Source: JBOFSR01 sp051651645 (GTDB taxonomy: Bacteria; Spirochaetota; Spirochaetia; Treponematales; Treponemataceae). From it: a stretch of 5,532 nucleotides of DNA. Positions 1-4,862 of this stretch are shown here, in pieces. The DNA lies in assembly GCA_051651645.1 (NCBI GenBank), contig JBOFSR010000017.1, positions 1-5,532 of the forward strand, given 5' to 3'. The notes beneath the pieces are model-generated. The model saw only the letters and a program-made list of their open reading frames with translations. It was not told the DNA's origin and searched no databases. The stretch's first letter is position 1. The number at the start of each line of letters is the position of its first letter. Position numbers and translations under genes: made by a program.

Positions 1-7
1 AAAAGTC

Positions 8-163
8 TTACTCAGCTCTTTCTAATTCCATTTCCCAAAAATATATCTCACGATAATCTGGTGTTCTACATTGATATTGCTCGTTACCAATTTTCAAAAT
101 TAATAACTTATCGCCTGTTAGCTTATGAGTTACAAGGTCACCCTTGCTAAATTTCATTGTCAT
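8..163 (-). CDS. Small conserved-looking hypothetical protein, 51 aa
   Basis: A complete small ORF starts at ATG 163-161 and stops at TAA 10-8. The protein begins MTMKFSKGDLVTHKLTGDK and has about 51 residues: short beta-prone stretches (LLILKIG, QYQCR), a Y-R-E-I-Y-F-W segment and an acidic end (E-M-E-L-E-R-A-E). Lysine-rich starts with K-G-D-L-V followed by H-K-L-T-G-D-K resemble small barrel-like proteins annotated only as hypothetical (DUF2158-like in general appearance); that likeness is from memory. There is no signal peptide or membrane segment, so it is probably cytoplasmic. A purine-rich Shine-Dalgarno (GAGAGG, 174-169) lies 5 nt before the first ATG; a second in-frame ATG at 157-155 would be 11 nt away, so the first is preferred. 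A good promoter lies upstream at 202-230. It is transcribed away from the phosphate genes and probably unrelated to them. The function is unknown. Confidence 0.72.
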   Translation of the reverse strand: MTMKFSKGDLVTHKLTGDKLLILKIGNEQYQCRTPDYREIYFWEMELERAE

Positions 164-201
164 TGTTCCCTCTCATTTTGATTAATTTAAAATATTCTTT
201 C

Positions 202-230
202 AGTATAAACATATTTCTGTTTTTTGTAAA
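202..230 (-). promoter_or_regulatory. Sigma70-like promoter for the 51-aa gene
   Basis: Read on the - strand there is a -35 box TTTACA (230-225), a 17-nt spacer and a -10 box TATACT (207-202). Each box matches the consensus at five of six positions and the spacing is ideal. Transcription would start near 195, giving a leader of about 30 nt that includes the Shine-Dalgarno at 174-169. The inverted repeat at 229-242 touches the upstream edge of the -35 box. Confidence 0.6.
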
Positions 231-242
231 GTAAAATTACTT
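229..242. repeat. Inverted repeat AAGTAA-AA-TTACTT
   Basis: Two perfect 6-bp arms (AAGTAA 229-234, TTACTT 237-242) are separated by 2 bp. It lies at the upstream edge of the - strand promoter in the divergent intergenic region, a plausible operator position. The core GTAA-N2-TTAC is the same as in the inverted repeat just before pstS at 1392-1405. In such AT-rich DNA chance is possible. Confidence 0.35.
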
Positions 243-270
243 AAAAATATTTCTTTTAATTTATTTTTAA
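241..270. repeat. AT-only inverted repeat, 9-bp arms
   Basis: TTAAAAATA (241-249) and TATTTTTAA (262-270) are perfect reverse complements around a 12-nt loop. With only A/T pairs the hairpin would be weak, and there is no GC stem as in an intrinsic terminator. It lies upstream of the + strand promoter and may only reflect the extreme AT content. Confidence 0.25.
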
Positions 271-288
271 TCGTTATGCTTTTCAATA

Positions 289-317
289 TTGTTATTTTTC
301 TGTAAAATCGATATAAT
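289..317 (+). promoter_or_regulatory. Sigma70-like promoter for the 298-aa membrane protein gene
   Basis: A perfect -10 box TATAAT (312-317) is preceded by a 17-nt spacer and a -35 box TTGTTA (289-294, four of six consensus positions). The start of transcription would be near 323-324, giving a leader of about 80 nt that contains the 18-codon ORF at 349-405. Confidence 0.6.
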
Positions 318-348
318 AAATTGAAATGTAAAGTCTATCACAAAAAGA

Positions 349-405
349 ATGGAGAAAAAGATAGTGTTTTTCCTAAAAACAACCGATAATTATAGAGTAA
401 AATAA
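349..405 (+). CDS. Possible 18-aa leader peptide overlapping the next start codon
   Basis: ATG at 349 opens an 18-codon frame, MEKKIVFFLKTTDNYRVK, that stops at TAA 403-405. The final A of the stop is the first base of the ATG of the 298-residue gene (TAATG). Such an overlap normally allows a terminating ribosome to restart on the next gene. This would matter here because the downstream ATG has only a weak Shine-Dalgarno (GAG at 395-397). Against a real peptide, no Shine-Dalgarno is visible before 349 and a chance ORF of this length is common in AT-rich DNA. The peptide has no known family. Confidence 0.3.
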   Translation: MEKKIVFFLKTTDNYRVK

Positions 406-1301
406 TGTTAAATGAATTAATTAAGGCTGTTATAATTTTTTTCCTCGCAAGCATTTTAATGCGCATGTTTTCGGCTATAAGAGTTCGTGGAGTTGCGTCT
501 TTTAGATTGTATGTTGTCTACAGTATTATCTATGTTGCATCATTGCTATTATTTGTCTTTGTTTTTACATTTTTAGCAGTAGGCAGTAATATTGTATTTT
601 TCTACATCTTTTTTATATTTTTAGGCATAATGTACCTATGCTTCTTATATTTTTATACTCAAATTTCAGTAAAAATTTTTAAACAACTAAAACTCCCTTG
701 GACGCCACTCTTTATTTTTTCACCCTTAACAGCAACTGTTCTCGCAAGCTTCTCTGGTGGTGAAAAAATTACTATGGTTATAAATGACTATGAAGAAGCA
801 ATCCCTTATCAAAAATATGTGACTAAATTAAAAAAAACTATGGAATGTACTTTTATAAATTGGTTTTACACCGAGTTAATAATTGATGATTTCTCATTTT
901 CTATTCTAAATGAGAATAACAGCTACTACTTATCCTGTAGCAAAAAAAAGTTTGAAAAAAAGTTTGAAAAAAATCTCTATTTTTTATCAAATTTCAAAGA
1001 AGGTTCTATAACACCAAATAGTGATAAAAAACGTATTTCTTTCCATATATCACAAAAAGAAATGCTTAAAATGTTTAAAGATTTCTCAGCAATTGTTATT
1101 AAAGGAGATAAACTACTTTTTAATAATACGCCACTTTTTATTAGAAATGAAGATTTCTCTTTTGGAGTTATGTACAATCGTCGCCAAACGTTAGAATTTG
1201 ATTTTCTTGATTACGAAAAAGTTCCTTCCATTTATTACAACCATATTATTGTAGACCAGCCCAATTTACTCAAATTGCTTGAAGCAGCTATTATAAAATA
1301 A
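405..1301 (+). CDS. Hypothetical membrane protein, 298 aa, family not recognised
   Basis: I do not recognise this protein. The N-terminal third is strongly hydrophobic, with likely membrane helices at about residues 5-20, 36-60 and 63-86; a less hydrophobic stretch at 98-116 might be a fourth. Arg20, Arg26, Arg28 and Arg34 between the first two helices, and Lys90/93/96 after the third, suggest these segments are cytoplasmic, which would put the C-terminal domain (about 120-298) inside the cell. If 98-116 spans the membrane, the domain would be outside. That domain is rich in K, F, N and Y, with a K/F/E repeat (K-K-F-E-K-K-F-E-K) at about 181-189, and no catalytic motif stands out. A stop at 393-395 in the same frame leaves ATG 405 as the first usable start; its Shine-Dalgarno is weak and an 18-codon ORF ends over it. 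Sampled GC is clearly lower than in the pst genes. It lies 120 nt upstream of pstS on the same strand but has its own promoter, so a phosphate role is not implied. Confidence 0.75.
   Translation: MLNELIKAVIIFFLASILMRMFSAIRVRGVASFRLYVVYSIIYVASLLLFVFVFTFLAVGSNIVFFYIFFIFLGIMYLCFLYFYTQISVKIFKQLKLPWTPLFIFSPLTATVLASFSGGEKITMVINDYEEAIPYQKYVTKLKKTMECTFINWFYTELIIDDFSFSILNENNSYYLSCSKKKFEKKFEKNLYFLSNFKEGSITPNSDKKRISFHISQKEMLKMFKDFSAIVIKGDKLLFNNTPLFIRNEDFSFGVMYNRRQTLEFDFLDYEKVPSIYYNHIIVDQPNLLKLLEAAIIK
942..973 (+). repeat. 12-bp tandem repeat with A8/A7/A7 runs inside the membrane protein gene
   Basis: Three poly-A runs (942-949, 955-961, 967-973) are separated by GTTTG, making a 12-bp unit repeated about two and a half times. 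It encodes the K-K-F-E repeat. Because the unit is a multiple of three, gain or loss of a copy keeps the frame, whereas slippage within an A run would shift it. Confidence 0.7.
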
Positions 1302-1308
1302 CTCACAG

Positions 1309-1344
1309 TTTACATTTCTTTACAAATCTTTACCGTGCTTTGGT
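1309..1344 (+). promoter_or_regulatory. Phased TTTACA direct repeats, candidate Pho-type regulator site
   Basis: TTTACA at 1309-1314, TTTACA at 1319-1324, TTTACC at 1329-1334 and a degenerate TTTGGT at 1339-1344 recur at exactly 10-bp intervals with 4-nt spacers. Phased direct hexamers about one helical turn apart are how OmpR/PhoB-family regulators bind, and the Bacillus subtilis PhoP consensus is TT(A/T/C)A(C/T)A with spacers of roughly 5 nt. The array ends about 20 bp before a possible -10 box and precedes the phosphate operon, so it is a good candidate site for a phosphate-starvation activator. The binding protein is not in the window, and no Escherichia coli-type CTGTCAT Pho box is visible. 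Confidence 0.5.
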
Positions 1345-1370
1345 TTTTTCTTAGCTCTCTTTTCTATATA
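1340..1370 (+). promoter_or_regulatory. Candidate weak promoter of the pst operon
   Basis: A -10-like TATATA (1365-1370; TATATT at 1367-1372 is an alternative) lies 19 nt after TTGGTT (1340-1345), a poor -35 box that overlaps the fourth phased repeat. A weak -35 with activator-type repeats immediately upstream is the usual arrangement for promoters needing a response regulator. Transcription would start near 1377, leaving a leader of about 45 nt. The exact boxes are uncertain. Confidence 0.38.
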
Positions 1371-1379
1371 TTTTTCTTT

Positions 1380-1405
1380 ACAAAATATTTTGTGTAAACT
1401 TACAC
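1380..1405. promoter_or_regulatory. Two abutting palindromes just before pstS
   Basis: ACAAAATATTTTGT (1380-1393) is a perfect 14-bp palindrome. Overlapping its last two bases is GTGTAA-AC-TTACAC (1392-1405), with perfect 6-bp arms around a 2-bp spacer. The second ends 4 nt before the pstS Shine-Dalgarno GGAG (1410-1413), which is 8 nt from ATG 1422. The position suits a repressor operator or a leader structure that limits access to the ribosome site. The stretch 1382-1399 recurs with a 2-nt deletion before phoU. Confidence 0.45.
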
Positions 1406-1421
1406 TTTTGGAGAAATTATC

Positions 1422-2216
1422 ATGAAAAAAATTATTCTTTGTGCCCTTACCGTTATGGCACTTTTTGCCAGTTGTGCAGGAGGGACAAATCGAGAAGTTC
1501 GAATTTCTGGATCTTCCTCAGTCTCACCACTTATGACAAAACTTGCAGCAGGATTTGAGCAACAAAATGGCAAATACGCAATCATCGTGGAAACAACGGA
1601 TTCAACTATTGGCGTGCAAGACACAATTGACGGCAAAAATGAAATTGGTATGGCTTCTCGAGAAATTAAAAAACAAGAGACCGAAAAACTTGATTCAAGG
1701 GTGTTGTGCATGGACGGACTTGCTCTCATTGTAAATCAAAATGCTCAAATCAGCCAAATCACTTCGAATGAATTAATTGACATATATATGAATAACACGC
1801 CTGTAATGGATATTTCAAAAGCCGTTTCTCGTGAGGAAGGGAGCGGAACGCGGGAAGCCTTTGCTTCTCTTACAGGAATTGACCGCCGAGAGCAACTTCC
1901 GCAAACGGTTGAAATTCTTGATGGCACAGGAAAAGTTAAATCAGCGGTGGCAAATGATGAGGCAAAAATCGGTTACATCTCACTTGGGGCTGTTGATCAA
2001 AGCATTAAAGTGCTCGCCTATGACGGTGGAACAGGTGCGGTTGTGCCAAGTATTGAAAATGTACAAAATGGGACTTATACGTTGTACCGTCCGTTTATGC
2101 TGACCACAAAAAAAGATGCCACGCTCAGTGAGGGAGCCGCCGAGTTTTTAAACTTTATCGCAAGCCCTGAAGGACAAAAAATCATTCTTGATAATGGATT
2201 TATTCCTTTTAACTAG
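1422..2216 (+). CDS. pstS: PstS, phosphate-binding lipoprotein of the phosphate ABC transporter
   Basis: PstS is the substrate-binding protein that captures inorganic phosphate outside the cytoplasmic membrane and hands it to the permease. The first 17 residues are a lipoprotein signal peptide (MKK, hydrophobic core, then L-F-A-S before Cys18). Phe rather than Leu at -3 is a relaxed lipobox of the kind seen in spirochaetes. Family signatures are G-S-S-S-V-S-P-L (30-37), I-G-M-A-S-R-E (75-81) and S-R-E-E-G-S-G-T-R-E-A-F (136-147), the phosphate-contacting loop. The C-terminal G-A-A-E-F-L-N-F and S-P-E-G-Q also fit. At 264 residues it is slightly short: the stretch between I-Y (121-122) and the S-R-E-E-G-S-G-T-R loop lacks the usual N-W-x-x-x-G-G segment and is about seven residues shorter than typical from memory. 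GGAG at 1410-1413 supports the start. It is followed after 20 nt by the fused permease gene. Confidence 0.93.
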   Translation: MKKIILCALTVMALFASCAGGTNREVRISGSSSVSPLMTKLAAGFEQQNGKYAIIVETTDSTIGVQDTIDGKNEIGMASREIKKQETEKLDSRVLCMDGLALIVNQNAQISQITSNELIDIYMNNTPVMDISKAVSREEGSGTREAFASLTGIDRREQLPQTVEILDGTGKVKSAVANDEAKIGYISLGAVDQSIKVLAYDGGTGAVVPSIENVQNGTYTLYRPFMLTTKKDATLSEGAAEFLNFIASPEGQKIILDNGFIPFN

Positions 2217-2236
2217 CTATCAATAAAGGATTTTAC

Positions 2237-4003
2237 ATGGACAAAGGCAGAGTGTATAAGCAAAGCATGGCCGTTGATAAAACAATGAAAGGCGTTTTTT
2301 TCAGCTGTGCATTTTTTTCAATTGTTGCAGTCTTTTCAATCTGCCTTTTTATCTTTTTTTCTAGCGTTGAGGCGTTCAAAACAGTCGGCGTAATCAATTT
2401 TGTTTTTGGAAAAATTTGGCACCCCAGTGAAGGCAAATATGGAATCCTTCCAATGATTGTCGGCTCTTTGTACGTTACAGGCTTTTCAATTTTGATCGGT
2501 GGCACCATTGGATTTTTTACCGCCGTTTATCTCTCATTTTTTTGTCCCAAAAAAATCAAAACCATTTTAAGTCAAATTATTAATCTTCTTGCAAGTATTC
2601 CTTCAATTATTTATGGCTTTTTTGCCATGATTGTATTAGTTCCTTTTATCAAAACCTTATCTCCATCTGGTGTTGGCGAAGGAGTACTTGCCAGTGGATT
2701 AATTCTTTCAATCATGATTTTGCCAACCGTTGCAAGTATTTGTAAATCAAATATTGAGGCCGTTTCAAAAACATATTATGACGGAGCCGTCGCCTTAGGA
2801 AGCTCCCATGCCCAAGCGGTCTTTTTTGTAGTCATTCCTGCCGCAAAATCAGGGATTTTCACTGCTATTATTTTAGCAACAGGCCGAGCGATTGGAGAAA
2901 CGATGGCTGTCATTATGGTTGCAGGAAACGCTCCCTTTATTCCAGAAAGCCTTTTTTCATATTTTAGAACGCTTACCATTAACGTCGCCCTTGAAATGGG
3001 CTATGCCACAGGAGTTCACCGAAGTGCGTTAGTGGCAACGGGTTTTGTTTTGCTCATTTTTATTTTATTGCTCAATCTCTTGCTTAACATAATCAAAAAC
3101 TCAAATTTTACCCTAAGCTTTTTGAAAAAGAAAACGATCGACAAAACTCAGCTGGTAAAAACAAACGCAAAAATGCACATAAACACGCTCAAAGCAGATA
3201 TTTTGCACGGCTTTTCTGTTTTTGCAAGCATTCTTTCGTCCTTGTCGCTCATTTTTATCATGCTCTTCATTTTAATTAAAGGACTGCCTCACATAACCAT
3301 GCACTTGCTTTTTGGCCGCAGCGGAAATTCTGGCATGACGCTATTGCCTGCAATCGTTTCAACGGGAATGCTATTATTTTTGTCGCTCATCATAGCTATT
3401 CCCATTGGCGTTTTTGCAGCAATCTACATTGTCGAATATTCAAGCAAAAAAACTGCCCCCTTTGTCAAAGTTGTCCGCGTTTTCACCGAAAGCCTTGCAG
3501 GAATTCCATCGATTATTTTTGGCCTTTTTGGCATGATTGTTTTTTCAAATCTTCTCGGCTTTGGGCGCAGCCTTTTGGCAGGAAGTTTTACCCTCGTCCT
3601 CATTATTTTGCCCTCCATCATCCGACAAACCGAAGAAACGCTCATTTCTATTCCTAACTCTCTGCGAGAAGGAAGCCTTGCCTTAGGAGCGTCAAAAGTG
3701 CGAACGATTTTCTTGGTAGTCCTTCCGTGCGGAATTTCAGGAATTATGACCTCAATCATCTTGAGCATCGGGCGCATCGTCGGCGAGAGTGCAGCCCTCA
3801 TTTACACCGCAGGAGCGGTGCGATACATGCCATTTAATTATTTGAGTGCAGGAAGCAGTTTTTCAGTCATGATGTGGATGTTTGCAAGCGAAGGATTATA
3901 CACAAACCAAGCCTTTGCCACTGCGTGCGTTTTACTCATTATTGCACTGGCTTTGAATGTCGGATTATTTTTTATAGATAAAGTATTAAAAAAAGAATAC
4001 TAA
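2237..4003 (+). CDS. Fused PstC-PstA phosphate permease, 588 aa
   Basis: This one gene encodes both membrane subunits of the phosphate ABC transporter. Residues about 19-287 are the PstC half: membrane helices near 19-41, 72-100, 112-138, 150-170, 205-229 and 264-287, with the PstB-contacting EAA loop at about 174-207 (E-A-V...D-G-A-V-A-L-G, then V-V-I-P-A-A). Residues about 325-582 are the PstA half, with helices near 325-349, 370-398, 418-438, 447-465, 497-525 and 560-580 and a second EAA loop at about 467-502 (E-G-S-L-A-L-G-A, V-V-L-P). The duplication is visible directly: A-S-I-P-S-I-I-Y-G-F-F-A-M-I-V (119-133) against A-G-I-P-S-I-I-F-G-L-F-G-M-I-V (421-435). A lysine-rich linker of about 35 residues (288-322) joins them. 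The length is close to the sum of separate Escherichia coli PstC and PstA (about 319 and 296). AAAGGA at 2225-2230, 6 nt before ATG, supports the start; pstB follows after 16 nt. No frameshift or leftover start signal is obvious at the junction. Confidence 0.93.
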   Translation: MDKGRVYKQSMAVDKTMKGVFFSCAFFSIVAVFSICLFIFFSSVEAFKTVGVINFVFGKIWHPSEGKYGILPMIVGSLYVTGFSILIGGTIGFFTAVYLSFFCPKKIKTILSQIINLLASIPSIIYGFFAMIVLVPFIKTLSPSGVGEGVLASGLILSIMILPTVASICKSNIEAVSKTYYDGAVALGSSHAQAVFFVVIPAAKSGIFTAIILATGRAIGETMAVIMVAGNAPFIPESLFSYFRTLTINVALEMGYATGVHRSALVATGFVLLIFILLLNLLLNIIKNSNFTLSFLKKKTIDKTQLVKTNAKMHINTLKADILHGFSVFASILSSLSLIFIMLFILIKGLPHITMHLLFGRSGNSGMTLLPAIVSTGMLLFLSLIIAIPIGVFAAIYIVEYSSKKTAPFVKVVRVFTESLAGIPSIIFGLFGMIVFSNLLGFGRSLLAGSFTLVLIILPSIIRQTEETLISIPNSLREGSLALGASKVRTIFLVVLPCGISGIMTSIILSIGRIVGESAALIYTAGAVRYMPFNYLSAGSSFSVMMWMFASEGLYTNQAFATACVLLIIALALNVGLFFIDKVLKKEY

Positions 4004-4007
4004 ACTG

Positions 4008-4022
4008 AAGGAGCATCGAGTG
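4008..4022 (+). promoter_or_regulatory. Shine-Dalgarno that fixes the GTG start of pstB
   Basis: AAGGAG at 4008-4013 lies 6 nt before GTG 4020-4022 and 5 nt after the stop of the permease gene (TAA 4001-4003). The ideal spacing supports GTG as the pstB initiator, and the resulting N-terminus has the usual PstB length before Walker A. Confidence 0.75.
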
Positions 4023-4811
4023 ACAGAAGAAAGTTCGTATAAATTTGATTTTGATAAAGAAATTGCCATTCGTGTCAAAAATCTTGACCTATATTATGAC
4101 ACGTTCAAAGCGTTAAAATCCGTAAATATTGAAATTAAAAAAAATGAAGTAACCGCTTTTATTGGGCCATCTGGATGCGGAAAATCAACCTTGCTCAAAA
4201 CCTTTAATCGCATGAATGATTTAATTGAGTCGTGCCGAATCGAAGGATTAATTGAAATTGGTGGAGCAAATATTTACGACAAACGCGTAAAAGTCTCGTA
4301 TTTGCGAAAAAATGTTGGCATGGTTTTTCAAAAGCCAAGCCCCTTTGCTATGAGCATTTATGACAATATCACCTATGGGCCAAAAACATTTGGCATTAAA
4401 AAGAAAAGTGAGCTTGATTATATTGTGGAAACAAGCCTTACCAAAGCAGCCTTGTGGGATGAGGTAAAAGATCGGCTTACAAAAAGTGCCATTGGGCTTT
4501 CAGGCGGTCAGCAGCAGCGATTATGCATTGCACGAGCCTTATCAGTTAAGCCAAAAATCCTTTTGATGGATGAGCCAACTTCAGCCTTAGATCCGATCAG
4601 CACAGGCAAAATCGAGGAATTAATTGAAGAGCTAAAAGCCGAATACACTATCGCAATTGTAACCCACAACATGCAGCAAGCCTTGCGTGTGTCAAAATAT
4701 ACCGCATTTTTCTTGCTCGGCGAAATTGTTGAAGCTGACAAAACGGAGAATATTTTTTCAACTCCAAAAGATAAGCGAACGGAAAATTATATTACAGGGC
4801 GATTCGGCTAA
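4020..4811 (+). CDS. pstB: PstB, ATPase of the phosphate ABC transporter
   Basis: PstB is the cytoplasmic ATP-hydrolysing subunit; two copies bind the EAA loops of the permease and power phosphate import. All ABC motifs are present and intact: Walker A G-P-S-G-C-G-K-S-T (49-57), Q-loop V-F-Q-K-P-S-P-F (102-109, Gln104), signature L-S-G-G-Q-Q-Q-R (160-167), Walker B I-L-L-M-D-E-P (180-186, Glu185), D-loop S-A-L-D (188-191) and switch His216 in V-T-H-N-M. Phosphate-specific traits include F-N-R-M-N-D-L (62-68) and the C-terminal Y-I-T-G-R-F-G ending. At 263 residues it has the normal family length. The start is GTG, chosen for its Shine-Dalgarno. It follows the permease by 16 nt and precedes phoU by 51 nt, as expected for one transcript. 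Nothing suggests loss of function. Confidence 0.95.
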   Translation: MTEESSYKFDFDKEIAIRVKNLDLYYDTFKALKSVNIEIKKNEVTAFIGPSGCGKSTLLKTFNRMNDLIESCRIEGLIEIGGANIYDKRVKVSYLRKNVGMVFQKPSPFAMSIYDNITYGPKTFGIKKKSELDYIVETSLTKAALWDEVKDRLTKSAIGLSGGQQQRLCIARALSVKPKILLMDEPTSALDPISTGKIEELIEELKAEYTIAIVTHNMQQALRVSKYTAFFLLGEIVEADKTENIFSTPKDKRTENYITGRFG

Positions 4812-4821
4812 AATGAAAAAT

Positions 4822-4837
4822 AAAATATTTTGTAAAC
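4822..4837 (+). repeat. Second copy of the pstS leader element, before phoU
   Basis: AAAATATTTTGTAAAC (4822-4837) matches 1382-1399 before pstS except for a 2-nt GT deletion. Each copy ends 22-25 nt before a start codon in the same operon (1422 and 4863). It may be a shared regulatory site; low complexity makes chance similarity possible. Confidence 0.4.
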
Positions 4838-4850
4838 GAGAAACAAAATA
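4826..4850 (+). promoter_or_regulatory. AT-rich hairpin abutting the phoU ribosome site
   Basis: TATTTTGT (4826-4833) and ACAAAATA (4843-4850) form a perfect 8-bp stem around a 9-nt loop. The right arm ends one base before the Shine-Dalgarno AAGGAG (4851-4856), which is 6 nt from ATG 4863. It could tune phoU translation or mark an RNA processing point between pstB and phoU. There is no T tract, so it is not a terminator. Confidence 0.4.
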
Positions 4851-4862
4851 AAGGAGAATAAA

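Noticed and set aside
1332..1352. Possible intrinsic terminator of the 298-aa gene (ACC...GGT followed by T-rich run)
   Set aside because: Only three base pairs can form before the T run, too weak for a terminator, and the T run overlaps the presumed pst promoter. An imperfect AT stem near 1287-1304 has no T tract either, so no terminator is called.
1302..1421. Escherichia coli-type Pho box (CTGTCAT repeats) before pstS
   Set aside because: No CTGTCA-like heptamers at 11-bp spacing are present; the repeats seen are TTTACA at 10 bp.
3424..3801. Open frame of 125 codons on the - strand opposite the PstA half
   Set aside because: It is a mirror of the conserved PstA coding frame, rich in R, K and P with no family features; the + strand frame fully explains the sequence.
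4813..4851. 12-codon mini-ORF between pstB and phoU (MKNKIFCKRETK)
   Set aside because: It begins 1 nt after the pstB stop but has no Shine-Dalgarno of its own, is very short and is AT-rich; it also coincides with the repeated DNA element, so a coding role is not supported.
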